A DNA stretch of 64,000 nucleotides, taken from positions 1,984,001-2,048,000 of the forward strand of contig NZ_CP010776.1 of the NCBI RefSeq assembly GCF_001577755.1, given 5' to 3'. A model generated the notes under the pieces. It was not told the DNA's origin. It worked only from the letters and a program-made list of their open reading frames with translations, and did not search any database. The position numbers and the translations under genes are program-made. This DNA is from Rufibacter sp. DG15C (GTDB lineage: Bacteria > Bacteroidota > Bacteroidia > Cytophagales > Hymenobacteraceae). Shown here in pieces: positions 25,805 through 35,937 of the stretch (within the stretch, counting starts at the first letter, position 1; the number at the start of each line of letters is the position of its first letter).

Positions 25805-28417
25805 CTACTTTCTTAGTAAAGTGTTGATGGCTGTAATGAAATCATCATCTGATAGTCCGCAAACATTGTTCAGCCTGTAGATTGGGCGGGTACTGAAATC
25901 GCTGCTTTCATAATCTTCAAAATCAGCGAATAGAGTATCTGTGTTCTGATTCTGCAGTCCTTCTTTCTCAAAGAACTCTTTACCCAGCACTAGGCCAATT
26001 TTACCAAAGTCCCCGAAGAAGTATTCCTGTAGCAAAGGGTTAATCTTATTCTGAAAAACTGCTTTAAGACCTGCTATTTCAGCCACTCCCATAAAGTAGC
26101 TGTGCCCAATAAGATGGTCTTTATTCAGTAGTTTTTCTATGCGCTTATTAATGGTGCTGAGGAGTACTTCTAAGTCAATGCCAGCTAAAACGCCGCCTTC
26201 TGCACTTAACCTGCCTTCAGTTTTAATAAGTTCTGGACGGGGGGGCATCTCCTCAAAGCTAAACCGCCGGCGTAAGGCAGTGTCTAAAGCTTCAACGCTA
26301 CGATCTGCGGTGTTCATTGTGCCAAGGATGTAGAGGTTTGCTGGCACCCCAAATTTCTCCTTACTGTAAGGCAGGGTTACCTCTAAGGCCTCCTCCCGGC
26401 CAAGGCGTTTGTCTTCTTCAATGAGGGTGATAAGCTCTCCAAATATTTGGGAAACGTTACCGCGGTTGATTTCATCAATAATAAGGATGTGAGGCTTACT
26501 GTTATTAATATTAAAATCCTGCTTTTTAAGCGATTGTACTACTTCTTTTTTCTCATCCCAGGTAAATGTTCTTTCCTCTTTCTTGACATACTGTTGCTGT
26601 TTTTCTTTCCTAATTGCATTAAGAACTGCCCAATAAGCTGAGGCATTATTTCCTCCAATTATTGATCTGAAATGAACATTAATGTTAGTTACTTCATCTA
26701 GATTACTTATTGATTGTTGGAGTTTAGATAACCTAGCCTTTGAAACTATATAGCTACGTGTACCTCCTTTGTGCTTAATACTTATGTTCCCTTGTGGGGA
26801 TATACTCTCAACTACAACTTCTCCTCCATTCTTTATAGATAACTCTACAGCTTCTTCAGTTGCTAACCTTTCTTCAATCTTTTGAATGAAGTTGTCATAG
26901 GCCAATGAAAAGTCAAGGACGCTTTCTGTTTCAATGGTTTTGTTTTCCCTGGCTAAAGTGAAGGTAGCTTCTGTGCATACCTTTTTAAAAATTCCCTCCT
27001 CCACTTTATATATTACCGGGTCACCTTCTTTCTCTGGCGTGACAGGCTTTATCCCTTCCATAAAGTCTTCATAACTCATGCTTTGGTGAAAGGTGGTAAA
27101 AACTATTTGACCTGAAGATGCGCGTTCATCAAATTCGTCTTTAAGTTCTCTTCTAGTTTTTCCTTCCACTGGTACACCACAAATTTCTAACGCCTTATTG
27201 ATTGTGTGGTATGTTTTACCGGTGCCGGGTGGACCAAACAAAATCTGATTTAGCGGATAAGTTTGATGTGTAAGAATTGCTTTCTGATTCTCTTCTATAA
27301 TCGTTGTTTCTTCGGGAGTTACATTGAAGAAGTTGGCTCTGTAAGACTTGTCAAACACAACCCTTCTGAAGATTGGATTGTCATATTCTTTGGGCTGAAG
27401 GTGGTCGTTGCGCTGTAGCTCATTTTGGACTGCTTCTTTGATAGCCTCGTAATGCTGTTGGACAACAGTGGCAGAAGTGTACTTTATCCAAGCAGGGTTT
27501 CCAGCTCCGTTAAACGAGGAAACCTCTTCCCCCGCCACTGAGTAATTTTCAGGTGCTATAAAGGAAAACTTGCCATTGCTTAGGTTTAGGCAGTACCTTC
27601 TTCCTATATGAAAGCTCAATTGCCCAGACTTTGCACTAAATACCAGATTTGTATTGTCTTCAATAGCCAGGTCTTCTATTAGGTTGTCTAGCGTCTGGAA
27701 ATAGATATTTAGGTCAGCCGGGCTATTCTTCTTTAGTTGCCTGCTAAACTCCCTTTCTGCTTCTTCAGTGCTTTTTTCAAGCATTCTGTATAAAATATCC
27801 TGAGCTAATATTTTATGTTGCGTGTCTGGGTATGCATCAGAAGGCAATAGAGCCTCTACTGATTCAATCAGTTCCCTATCTGGCTCAATGTATTCATTTA
27901 TAAATGTGTTTACCAGCTCTAGATAATGGATGTATTTCTCACCTGTTGCTTTAGGTTTTATGCCTAGTAGTTTGCAATACTTTTGATAGACAGAATCCTT
28001 GTATAAGGCATACTTGTCTGGGTTACGATAGGCAAGCAAGGTGGCCATGGTCCGCTCATCATGGTGGTGGGGTATTTTCTCATTTGGGATTAGTTCACGA
28101 TAGAGCTTAAGCGTCTCAGTGGTGAAAAACTTTATTCTGTCTGCCAGGGGTAGGCTTTCATCAAAAAAGGTTCTGAAACAATCCCGGTAGGGCTCTGGTC
28201 TGTCCTTGGCCAAGTGAACCATTACACCATTAGCCAAGCCATACATTAAGTTAGAGTATTTAATGCTCTTGATTTCCTCTGTAAAGTTGGGCGCATCAAT
28301 ATTGGGCCTTCCTTTAAATTCTTGGATTAATCGCCATTTATAAATCTCCTCAGATAACTGGGTTTCTTGAAGGTACTCTTTGTAGTTAGCTATTAATGAT
28401 TTGATAGAATCTGACAT
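25805..28417 (-). CDS. mcrB: McrB, AAA+ GTPase subunit with long N-terminal domain
   Basis: 870 residues. The McrB-type AAA+ core starts near residue 390: Walker A ILFGPPGTGKTYHTI, FTTFHQSMSYEDFMEGI, Walker B ILIIDEINRGNVSQIFGELI (~640), and TMNTADRSVEALDTALRRRF with the arginine finger region. McrB motors hydrolyse GTP and drive McrC. The N-terminal ~380 residues, which in this family read the modified base, have helical starts (LIANYKEYLQETQLSEEIYK) and do not show the classic E. coli McrB N-domain, so target modification cannot be stated. It is larger than E. coli McrB (459). First gene of the minus-strand operon. Confidence 0.92.
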   Translation of the reverse strand: MSDSIKSLIANYKEYLQETQLSEEIYKWRLIQEFKGRPNIDAPNFTEEIKSIKYSNLMYGLANGVMVHLAKDRPEPYRDCFRTFFDESLPLADRIKFFTTETLKLYRELIPNEKIPHHHDERTMATLLAYRNPDKYALYKDSVYQKYCKLLGIKPKATGEKYIHYLELVNTFINEYIEPDRELIESVEALLPSDAYPDTQHKILAQDILYRMLEKSTEEAEREFSRQLKKNSPADLNIYFQTLDNLIEDLAIEDNTNLVFSAKSGQLSFHIGRRYCLNLSNGKFSFIAPENYSVAGEEVSSFNGAGNPAWIKYTSATVVQQHYEAIKEAVQNELQRNDHLQPKEYDNPIFRRVVFDKSYRANFFNVTPEETTIIEENQKAILTHQTYPLNQILFGPPGTGKTYHTINKALEICGVPVEGKTRRELKDEFDERASSGQIVFTTFHQSMSYEDFMEGIKPVTPEKEGDPVIYKVEEGIFKKVCTEATFTLARENKTIETESVLDFSLAYDNFIQKIEERLATEEAVELSIKNGGEVVVESISPQGNISIKHKGGTRSYIVSKARLSKLQQSISNLDEVTNINVHFRSIIGGNNASAYWAVLNAIRKEKQQQYVKKEERTFTWDEKKEVVQSLKKQDFNINNSKPHILIIDEINRGNVSQIFGELITLIEEDKRLGREEALEVTLPYSKEKFGVPANLYILGTMNTADRSVEALDTALRRRFSFEEMPPRPELIKTEGRLSAEGGVLAGIDLEVLLSTINKRIEKLLNKDHLIGHSYFMGVAEIAGLKAVFQNKINPLLQEYFFGDFGKIGLVLGKEFFEKEGLQNQNTDTLFADFEDYESSDFSTRPIYRLNNVCGLSDDDFITAINTLLRK

Positions 28418-28789
28418 GAAATTGGTGATTGATTTTAAAGGAGGCTAATGAATTCTATAAGTGCTAATGCAACTAAACTTAAATAAATAAAACCAAAACT
28501 GCCTTATGCCTTTATTGATAAGCCCAATCATTTCATAAGTGGCGTTTTTGGCCTGTTTTTAGGGATTTGAGGCAAAAACAAGAAATGTGCAGAGCTTCTC
28601 CTATAAGAATAAGAGCCTTGCACAACCAGGCAATTGGTAAAAGCCTGAATATGAGTGGCTGTGCAAGTTGTTATGATTCTATAGAAGCCGAAAGCCGAAA
28701 GAAGGAGGGCAAATTTCACCTAGTTCCACTAACTTGTAAGGTTTATCTGGTATCAAGTACTACAGGACCTTTCATTACCCATCACCCGC
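28418..28789. other. Divergent promoter region between mcrBC and hsdMSR (about 370 bp)
   Basis: No gene is seen. It contains IPR copy 7 at 28541-28580, the only copy on the island. Promoters for both operons must lie here; no clear TAnnTTTG box was identified. The composition shifts from AT-rich on the mcrB side to GC-richer at hsdM. Confidence 0.5.
28541..28580. repeat. Intergenic palindromic repeat (IPR), copy 7 (only copy on the island)
   Basis: GGCGTTTTTGGCCTG and GAGGCAAAAACAA around TTTTTAGGGATTT. Found between mcrB and hsdM, at the edge of the GC-richer hsd segment. Confidence 0.75.
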
Positions 28790-30367
28790 ATGTCTGACAA
28801 CAACAAGAAACAACTAGAACAACAACTCTGGAACATCGCCAACACCCTGCGCGGCAAAATGGACGCCGATGAGTTCCGGGATTATATATTAGGCTTTATC
28901 TTCTACAAGTACCTGTCTGAGAAGATGGAGCTGTACGCAAATAAAATTCTGACCGAGGACGGCCTTACCTACCTTGACATAGACGAGGCCACCGAAGAAG
29001 GGCAGGAGTACCTGGAGGCCATCAAGGAAGAGGCGGTGCATAGCCTGGGCTACTTCCTGAAGCCGTCTGAGCTGTTCAGTGAGATGGCGAAGAAAGGCAA
29101 CTCAGAAAACAAAGAGGAAGGCGCCAGCAACTTCATCCTGGACGAACTCACGCAGGTGCTTAAGCACATTGAGCAGAGCACAATGGGCACCGAGAGTGAG
29201 GACGATTTTAATAAGCTTTTCGAGGATTTGGACCTGACCTCTACCAAGCTGGGCCGGACCGAAGCCGCTAAGAACGACCTTATTGCCAAAGTGCTGGGCC
29301 ACCTGGACAAGATTGACTTCAAGCTGCAAGACACTGAGGCCGATGTGCTGGGCGATGCCTATGAGTACCTAATTGGGCAGTTCGCGAGTGGGGCGGGCAA
29401 GAAGGCCGGGGAATTTTACACCCCGCAGGAAGTGTCTAAGGTGCTGGCCAAGCTGGTGACTACGGGCAAGACCAAGCTAAAATCTGTGTATGACCCTACC
29501 TGCGGCTCGGGCTCGCTCTTGCTGCGCGTGGCCAAAGAAGTGCAGGAGGTTTCCAAGTTCTACGGACAGGAGCTGAACCGCACCACCTACAACCTGGCCC
29601 GCATGAACATGATTCTGCATGATGTACACTTCCAAAAGTTTGACATCCGGCAGGACGATACGCTGGAGCACCCGCAGCACCTGGGGCAGGAGTTTGAGGC
29701 CATTGTGGCCAACCCGCCTTTCTCGGCGCAGTGGAGTGCCAACCCTTTGCACATGTCTGACGACCGCTTCAGCCAGTACGGCAAGTTGGCTCCCTCTTCT
29801 AAAGCCGATTTTGCCTTTGTGCAACACATGGTGCACCACCTTGCCGAAAACGGAACTATGGCAGTGGTACTACCGCATGGTGTGCTGTTCAGGGGCGGGG
29901 CCGAAGCGCACATCCGCCAGTACCTCATTGCAGACCGCAACTACTTAGATGCCGTGATTGGTTTGCCTGCAGGTATCTTTTATGGCACTGGTATTCCTAC
30001 TTGTATACTGGTATTTAAAAAATGCAGAGAGCAGGCGGATAATATTCTTTTCATTGAAGCCAGCCAGCATTATGGCAAGGAGAAAACACAAAACTATTTA
30101 CGGATAGAGGATATTGAAAAGATTACCTATACGTACCGTGAGCGTTGCGCAGAAGATAAGTACAGCTATTTGGCTCCTTTAAGCGAGGTGAAAGAGAATG
30201 ATTTTAACCTGAACATCCCGCGTTACGTGGACACCTTTGCCGAGGTAAAGGCAATAGATTTGAAAGAAATAGCTACTGCACTAGCCGCTTTGGAAATAGA
30301 AATGCAGGAAGCAGACAATACCATAGATGCTTTTTGTGATGAATTAGGGATACCTAAACCTTTTTAA
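28790..30367 (+). CDS. hsdM: Type I restriction-modification methyltransferase subunit
   Basis: 525 residues. N-terminal HsdM helical domain (LWNIANTLRGKMDADEFRDY, ILGFIFYKYLSEK), then GEFYTPQEVSKVLAKLV, motif I DPTCGSGSLLLRV (~240) and motif IV ANPPF (~305). Adenine-N6 methylation of the host's recognition sites, in a complex with HsdS. The 5' two thirds are GC-rich and the last third AT-richer by eye. Starts the plus-strand operon hsdM-hsdS-hsdR, 3 bases before hsdS. Confidence 0.95.
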   Translation: MSDNNKKQLEQQLWNIANTLRGKMDADEFRDYILGFIFYKYLSEKMELYANKILTEDGLTYLDIDEATEEGQEYLEAIKEEAVHSLGYFLKPSELFSEMAKKGNSENKEEGASNFILDELTQVLKHIEQSTMGTESEDDFNKLFEDLDLTSTKLGRTEAAKNDLIAKVLGHLDKIDFKLQDTEADVLGDAYEYLIGQFASGAGKKAGEFYTPQEVSKVLAKLVTTGKTKLKSVYDPTCGSGSLLLRVAKEVQEVSKFYGQELNRTTYNLARMNMILHDVHFQKFDIRQDDTLEHPQHLGQEFEAIVANPPFSAQWSANPLHMSDDRFSQYGKLAPSSKADFAFVQHMVHHLAENGTMAVVLPHGVLFRGGAEAHIRQYLIADRNYLDAVIGLPAGIFYGTGIPTCILVFKKCREQADNILFIEASQHYGKEKTQNYLRIEDIEKITYTYRERCAEDKYSYLAPLSEVKENDFNLNIPRYVDTFAEVKAIDLKEIATALAALEIEMQEADNTIDAFCDELGIPKPF

Positions 30368-30370
30368 ATT

Positions 30371-31627
30371 ATGGAAGCAGCGGTTGCAGAAATTAAAGCA
30401 GATATGATTAACGTGCCTGCATTGCGTTTTACAGGATTCAAAAATGACTGGAATATTGTTAAACTTAATTCTTGTTTATCTCTTTTAACAGATTTTGAAG
30501 CTAATGGGAGTTTTGCAAGTGTAAAAGAAAACGTAAAGATTTATGACAAACAAGAGTATGCTTGGTATGTAAGGGCTACAGATTTAGAAAATGGCAGTAG
30601 CTTAGAATCAGTAAAATATGTAGATGAACACGGATATAAATTTCTTAAGAAGACATCTTTGTTTGGGGGAGAACTACTAATAACTAAAAGAGGAGAAATT
30701 GGTAAAGTCTATTTTTATGATGATAAATACAATGTAAAAGCTACTGTTGCTCCTAATATGTATTTATTAAAACTTAAAGAAAACACTTCACCAAAATTTT
30801 TATATTATTACTTTATTGGCAAAAAAGGTAACAACCAATTGAAGTCTATAAATGCATCATCAACAATAGGAGCATTATATAAAGATGATGTAAAGAATTT
30901 AAAGTTATCACTTCCAACACTATCTGAACAGCAAAAAATAGCCTCTTTCCTTACTGCAGTTGATGATAAAATTCAGCAGCTTACTAAGAAAAAAGACCTG
31001 TTAGAGAAGTATAAAGAAGGGGTAATGCAGCAAATCTTCTCCCAGCAAATTCGATTCAAGGATGAAGATGGGCAGGATTTTCCAGAGTGGCAAACTAAAA
31101 AGTTAGGTGAAGTATCTAATATTAATCCAAAAAGTAAAACTCTTCCTATTTCCTTTGTTTATATAGATTTGGAAAGTGTTGTTAAGGGAATTCTAATTAA
31201 GGAATCTTCTATTTTAGCTGAAGGTGCACCAAGCAGAGCCCAGCGAGTGCTAGCTTTTGGGGATATTCTCTTTCAAATGGTTCGGCCCTATCAAAAAAAT
31301 AATCTCTTTTTCCAAAAAGAAGGTGATTATGTAGCTTCAACAGGTTATGCTCAAATCAGAAGTAAAGGTGATGCCAATTACCTTTATCAATTTATTCATA
31401 CTGATTTATTTGTAAATAAGGTGTTAGATAGATGTACAGGTACTAGTTATCCTGCTATAAATTCTAGCGACTTATCTGCAATTGAAATAGATTACCCTTC
31501 ACTACCTGAACAAGAGAAAATAGGAGGAATCCTATCTTCTTTAGACAGCAAAATTAACCTTGTAAATAAACAGCTGGAACAAGCTAAGCAGTTCAAGAAA
31601 GGCTTGCTTCAGCAGATGTTTGTTTAA
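30371..31627 (+). CDS. hsdS: Type I restriction-modification specificity subunit
   Basis: 418 residues with two target-recognition domains in the classical order: TRD1 ~20-190 (WNIVKLNSCLSLL...), conserved coiled-coil spacer ~190-235 (LSEQQKIASFLTAVDDKIQQ), TRD2 ~240-375 (FPEWQTKKLGEVSNINPKSK) and a second conserved helix (LPEQEKIGGILSSLDSKINL). The subunit sets the bipartite DNA target of HsdM and HsdR. It is strongly AT-rich compared with hsdM and hsdR, common for exchanged specificity genes. The recognition sequence cannot be read from the protein. Confidence 0.95.
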   Translation: MEAAVAEIKADMINVPALRFTGFKNDWNIVKLNSCLSLLTDFEANGSFASVKENVKIYDKQEYAWYVRATDLENGSSLESVKYVDEHGYKFLKKTSLFGGELLITKRGEIGKVYFYDDKYNVKATVAPNMYLLKLKENTSPKFLYYYFIGKKGNNQLKSINASSTIGALYKDDVKNLKLSLPTLSEQQKIASFLTAVDDKIQQLTKKKDLLEKYKEGVMQQIFSQQIRFKDEDGQDFPEWQTKKLGEVSNINPKSKTLPISFVYIDLESVVKGILIKESSILAEGAPSRAQRVLAFGDILFQMVRPYQKNNLFFQKEGDYVASTGYAQIRSKGDANYLYQFIHTDLFVNKVLDRCTGTSYPAINSSDLSAIEIDYPSLPEQEKIGGILSSLDSKINLVNKQLEQAKQFKKGLLQQMFV

Positions 31628-31644
31628 TACGCCACCTCGAAATC

Positions 31645-34515
31645 ATGGGAACACAACCGGAGCAGGTATTAGAAGATAATTTAGTAAAGCAGTTGCAGGA
31701 ACTGGGCTATGCTTTTGTTGCTATCAAAGACGAAGCCGCTTTACTGAAGAACCTGAAGAGCCAGTTGGAGAAGCACAATCAAATCACCCTCACTGAGAAA
31801 GAGTTCGGGCGCGTGCTCAACCACCTGAACAAGGGCGTTGTGTATGACCGGGCCAAAATCCTGCGCGACAAGATGCAGCTCACCAAAGACAACGGCGAGA
31901 GCATTTACCTGGAATTTATCCAGCAGGAGCACTGGTGCCAGAACCAGTTTCAGGTAACGCAGCAGGTAAGCATGGAGGGCGCGTACAAAAACCGCTATGA
32001 CGTTACCCTACTGGTGAACGGCCTGCCTTTGGTGCAGATTGAGCTCAAGCGCCGGGGCCTGGAATTGAAGGAGGCGTTCAACCAGATAAACCGCTACCAG
32101 CGGCACTCTTTCGGGTCTAGCCATGCCCTGTTCCAGTACGTGCAGCTGTTTGTCATCAGCAACGGAGTCAATACCAAGTACTACGCCAACAACAAGCACC
32201 AGACCTTTAAGCAGACCTTTTACTGGGCAGACAAAGAAAACAAGCTCATCACCCAACTGGAGGCTTTCACCAAAGCCTTCCTGGAGCCTTGCCACCTGTC
32301 AAAAATGGTGACCAAGTACATAGTGCTGAATGAAACGCACAAGGTGCTAATGGTGCTCAGGCCGTACCAGTACTACGCTACTGAGGCCATCATTGACCGC
32401 GTGAAGAACTCAGACAAGAACGGCTACATCTGGCATACCACCGGCTCGGGCAAAACGCTTACCTCGTTCAAGGCCAGCCAGATTCTCATGCAGTTGCCCA
32501 AGGTGCACAAGGTGGTGTTTGTGGTAGACCGCAAAGACCTTGATTTCCAGACCAGCAAGGAGTTCAACAGCTTTTCGGCGGGCAGCGTAGACGGCACCGA
32601 TGACACTAAGGCGCTGGTGAACCAGCTTTCGGGCAACACCAAGCTTATTGTCACCACCATCCAAAAGCTCAACACGGCCATTAGTAAACTGCGGTTTTTG
32701 CCTAAAATGGAAAAACTACAGCAAGAAAGCATTGTCTTCATCTTTGACGAGTGCCACCGCAGCCAGTTCGGGGAGACCCACAATCGCATCAAGAAGTTCT
32801 TCCCCAAGGCGCAAATGTTCGGGTTCACCGGCACGCCCATCTTCGCCGAAAACGCCGTCAAAAACGAACTGGGCAAGCGCACCACCAAAGAACTCTTTGA
32901 CGAATGCCTGCACAAGTACCTCATCACCGATGCCATCAAAGACGAGAACGTGCTCAAGTTCAGCGTGGAATACATTGGCCGCTACAAAGAAAAGGAAGGC
33001 AGTACTACCAACATTGACATTGAGGTAGAGGACATAGACACCAAAGAACTGCTGGAATCACCGCAGCGCCTGGAGAAAATAGCGGATTATATTCTGGAGA
33101 ACCACGCCCGCAAGACCCACAGCCGCAGTCTGACCGGTATGTTCTGCGTGAGCAGCGTAGACGTACTCATCAGGTACTATGAACTCTTTAAAAAGCGCAA
33201 AGACGAAGGCAAGCACAACCTCAAGATAGCCACCATCTTCAGCTTCACAGACAACGAGGAAGACAAAGGCGCCAATGGCATCTTGCCAGATTATGATGAT
33301 GAAGGTCTATCTATGGCCGCAGAGCCAGTAGTCGCCTACACCGCCCACTCCCATACCCGCGAGAAGCTGGATGCGTTCATAGCAGACTACAATGTGCTGT
33401 TCAACACCAAGTTCTCGACCAAAGACAGCCAGAGTTTCTACAACTACTACAATGACATCTCTAAGCGGGTAAAGAAGAAAGAGATTGACATATTGCTGGT
33501 GGTGAACATGTACCTGACCGGCTTTGACAGTCCGCCGCTCAACACGCTCTACGTAGACAAGAACTTAAAATACCACGGCCTCATCCAGGCCTACAGCCGC
33601 ACCAACCGCCTGTACACTGAGCAGAAGTCGCATGGCAACATCATCGTGTTCCGGAACCTCAAGCAAGCCACCGATGACGCCATTGCGCTTTTCTCCAACA
33701 AAGATTCTGATGGTGTAAAGATTTTTGTTGAGCCTTATGAAGACTACGTGGCCAAGTTCAACGAGGCTTGCCTGGAGTTGCTGAAGATTGCACCCACCGT
33801 GAAAAGCGTAGACTCCCTGCCCAGCGAGGAAGAGGAACTGGAATTTGTGAAAGCCTTCCGGGAGCTCATGCGCCTCAAGAACGTGCTCACCACCTTCGCA
33901 GACTTCAGCTTCGAGGACCTGTCCATGGCCGAACAGCGCTTCGAAGACTACAAAAGCAAGTACCTGGACCTCTATGACAAAGTAAAGACCGGTACTGCCA
34001 AAGAGAAGGAATCTATCCTGAATGACGTGGATTTTGAGCTGGAGCTCATCCATCGTGACGAAATCAATGTTGCCTATATCCTAAAGCTACTAGCCAAACT
34101 GAACGGCGCCACCCCAGAAGACCAGCAGAAGCAAAAGAAAGCCATCTTGGATATGCTCACCGGCGAAGCTACTCTCCGTAGCAAACGCGAGCTCATTGAA
34201 AAGTTCATAGAAGAGAACCTGCCCCACATAGAAGACACCGACGACGTACCCGAAGCCTTTGAAACCTTCTGGGCCCAGGAACAGCAAAAAGCATTAACCG
34301 CCATCAGTCAGGAAGAAAAACTTGACCCTATGAAGCTACAGGCCCTGCTGGGTAATTACCTGTTCACTGAGCGTAAACCGTTGCGGGATGAGGTGATTGA
34401 GATGGTTGAGGTAAAGCCTACTTTAATGCAAAGGAAGGCAGTTTATGAGCGAGTGGTAGATAAAGTGGTAGGTTTTGTGGACACTTTTATCAATGGAATG
34501 GGTGCAAGGGTGTAA
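31645..34515 (+). CDS. hsdR: Type I restriction enzyme motor and nuclease subunit
   Basis: 956 residues. N-terminal PD-(D/E)XK nuclease YDVTLLVNGLPLVQIELKRR (D..E.K, ~115-135); SF2 translocase with Walker A WHTTGSGKTLTSF (~270), DEAD-box-like FDECHRSQFGET (~368), FGFTGTPIF (~392), and the later helicase motif LTGFDSPPLNTLYVDK (~625). A helical C-terminal domain probably docks to the methyltransferase core. It follows hsdS by 17 bases. The system looks complete and intact. Confidence 0.95.
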   Translation: MGTQPEQVLEDNLVKQLQELGYAFVAIKDEAALLKNLKSQLEKHNQITLTEKEFGRVLNHLNKGVVYDRAKILRDKMQLTKDNGESIYLEFIQQEHWCQNQFQVTQQVSMEGAYKNRYDVTLLVNGLPLVQIELKRRGLELKEAFNQINRYQRHSFGSSHALFQYVQLFVISNGVNTKYYANNKHQTFKQTFYWADKENKLITQLEAFTKAFLEPCHLSKMVTKYIVLNETHKVLMVLRPYQYYATEAIIDRVKNSDKNGYIWHTTGSGKTLTSFKASQILMQLPKVHKVVFVVDRKDLDFQTSKEFNSFSAGSVDGTDDTKALVNQLSGNTKLIVTTIQKLNTAISKLRFLPKMEKLQQESIVFIFDECHRSQFGETHNRIKKFFPKAQMFGFTGTPIFAENAVKNELGKRTTKELFDECLHKYLITDAIKDENVLKFSVEYIGRYKEKEGSTTNIDIEVEDIDTKELLESPQRLEKIADYILENHARKTHSRSLTGMFCVSSVDVLIRYYELFKKRKDEGKHNLKIATIFSFTDNEEDKGANGILPDYDDEGLSMAAEPVVAYTAHSHTREKLDAFIADYNVLFNTKFSTKDSQSFYNYYNDISKRVKKKEIDILLVVNMYLTGFDSPPLNTLYVDKNLKYHGLIQAYSRTNRLYTEQKSHGNIIVFRNLKQATDDAIALFSNKDSDGVKIFVEPYEDYVAKFNEACLELLKIAPTVKSVDSLPSEEEELEFVKAFRELMRLKNVLTTFADFSFEDLSMAEQRFEDYKSKYLDLYDKVKTGTAKEKESILNDVDFELELIHRDEINVAYILKLLAKLNGATPEDQQKQKKAILDMLTGEATLRSKRELIEKFIEENLPHIEDTDDVPEAFETFWAQEQQKALTAISQEEKLDPMKLQALLGNYLFTERKPLRDEVIEMVEVKPTLMQRKAVYERVVDKVVGFVDTFINGMGARV

Positions 34516-34566
34516 TCAATTATTGTAAGTGAAAGCCATTATATTTCTTAAGCATTTATAAAAGAC

Positions 34567-35718
34567 ATGTACTTAATAAATCCAGATACCAATAGCCTAT
34601 CCAAAGTAGACCAAGTTACCTTCACAGACCTACAATATTCCGAGAGATATCATTTGCAGGAATGGCTGGCTAAAAACCCGGAAACTCTAGGTGAGGACTT
34701 TCTCATCATTCAAAAGGAGTTCAGTGGTTTCGATGACACGTCAGAGCGCTTGGATCTTTTGGCCTTGGATAAGCAGTATAACCTCGTAGTGATTGAGAAT
34801 AAACTGGATGACTCAGGAAGAGACGTGGTGTGGCAGGCATTGAAATATGCCTCTTATTGCTCTACCTTGAGTGGGACTGACATCATCCAAATCTATCAAG
34901 GATATTTAGAAAAGTACTTTCCTGGAGAGCAAGCAAATGAAAAGCTTCATACCTTTTTTGAAAACGATGACGACTACGAGCAAAAGCTAAACCAGGAGAA
35001 TAGCTTGAGGATAGTCTTAGTCGCTGCCAGGTTTAGGAAAGAGGTGACGTCTACTGTTTTGTGGCTTTTGAATTATGGAATAAAACTACAGTGTCATCGG
35101 GTGACACCCTACAAAATGGGGGATAAAGCTCTATTGAATGTGGAGCAGATAATACCCTTGCGCGATGCAGAGGACTACACCATCCGGTTGGCCAAGAAGG
35201 CGCAGGACTTGGCACAAGTCCGCCAAACCAGTAGTCACCGGCATGATTTGAGGAAGGAGTTCTGGTTGCAACTCTTACCTGAAATCAATAAAAGAACCTC
35301 CCTTTTCCAGAATATCAACGCAACCAAGGACCATTGGCTCTCTGCTGGATCGGGTATGCGAAGCTGCCCATATTCATTTAATATTACCTGGCAATCTGCT
35401 TCTGTTATGCTGAACTTCACGAAGGAGAGCAAGGCAGAGAATGATGCGCTTTTCCTAATGATGTTAACGCGCAGGGAAGAGATTGAGAAAGCCTTTGGAG
35501 AAGTCCTTATATGGGATACACTAGACGGCAGAAAGTCCAGCAGGATTGAATTCAAAAAAGAAGGCCTTAATTATTTTGAAAAGAGCCAGTGGCCTGATAT
35601 AATATCTTTTTTAGTTGATTCTATGGTGCGACTGGAAAAGGCATTAAAGAAACCACTTTTACATGTTGCCTCTCAAATGTCTACACAAGCTATACACTCC
35701 ATGCCAAACCCAATCTAA
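34567..35718 (+). CDS. DUF4268 domain protein with PD-(D/E)XK-like nuclease fold
   Basis: 383 residues. The first half has a restriction-endonuclease-like core: SERLDLLALDKQYNLVVIEN followed by KLDD (D..E.K, ~55-80), which fits DUF91/NucS-like and DUF4268 proteins. The C-terminal half (RKEFWLQLLPEINKRTSLFQ, IEKAFGEVLIWDTLDGRKSS) is the DUF4268-type region. 51 bases behind hsdR on the same strand, so possibly in the same operon. Such genes are often seen near restriction systems; substrate and role are not established. Composition is AT-richer than hsdR. Confidence 0.8.
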   Translation: MYLINPDTNSLSKVDQVTFTDLQYSERYHLQEWLAKNPETLGEDFLIIQKEFSGFDDTSERLDLLALDKQYNLVVIENKLDDSGRDVVWQALKYASYCSTLSGTDIIQIYQGYLEKYFPGEQANEKLHTFFENDDDYEQKLNQENSLRIVLVAARFRKEVTSTVLWLLNYGIKLQCHRVTPYKMGDKALLNVEQIIPLRDAEDYTIRLAKKAQDLAQVRQTSSHRHDLRKEFWLQLLPEINKRTSLFQNINATKDHWLSAGSGMRSCPYSFNITWQSASVMLNFTKESKAENDALFLMMLTRREEIEKAFGEVLIWDTLDGRKSSRIEFKKEGLNYFEKSQWPDIISFLVDSMVRLEKALKKPLLHVASQMSTQAIHSMPNPI

Positions 35719-35937
35719 TGCCACTTTTACACAAAAAAGGATTAGGTATACCTGTTGTATGGGGGTTGTTAGAAAGGCCATAACGGAGCAAGTTTATTGA
35801 TATTTGAAGGAAGCTTTAGATAGAATTAAGAATAACTGCGTCTAATGACTCGTAAAATATTATTGCGTCAGTGTACTAATACTGAATATTAGAACATAAT
35901 TAAATTGACAACATTATAACCATTAATAGGCTGAAAA

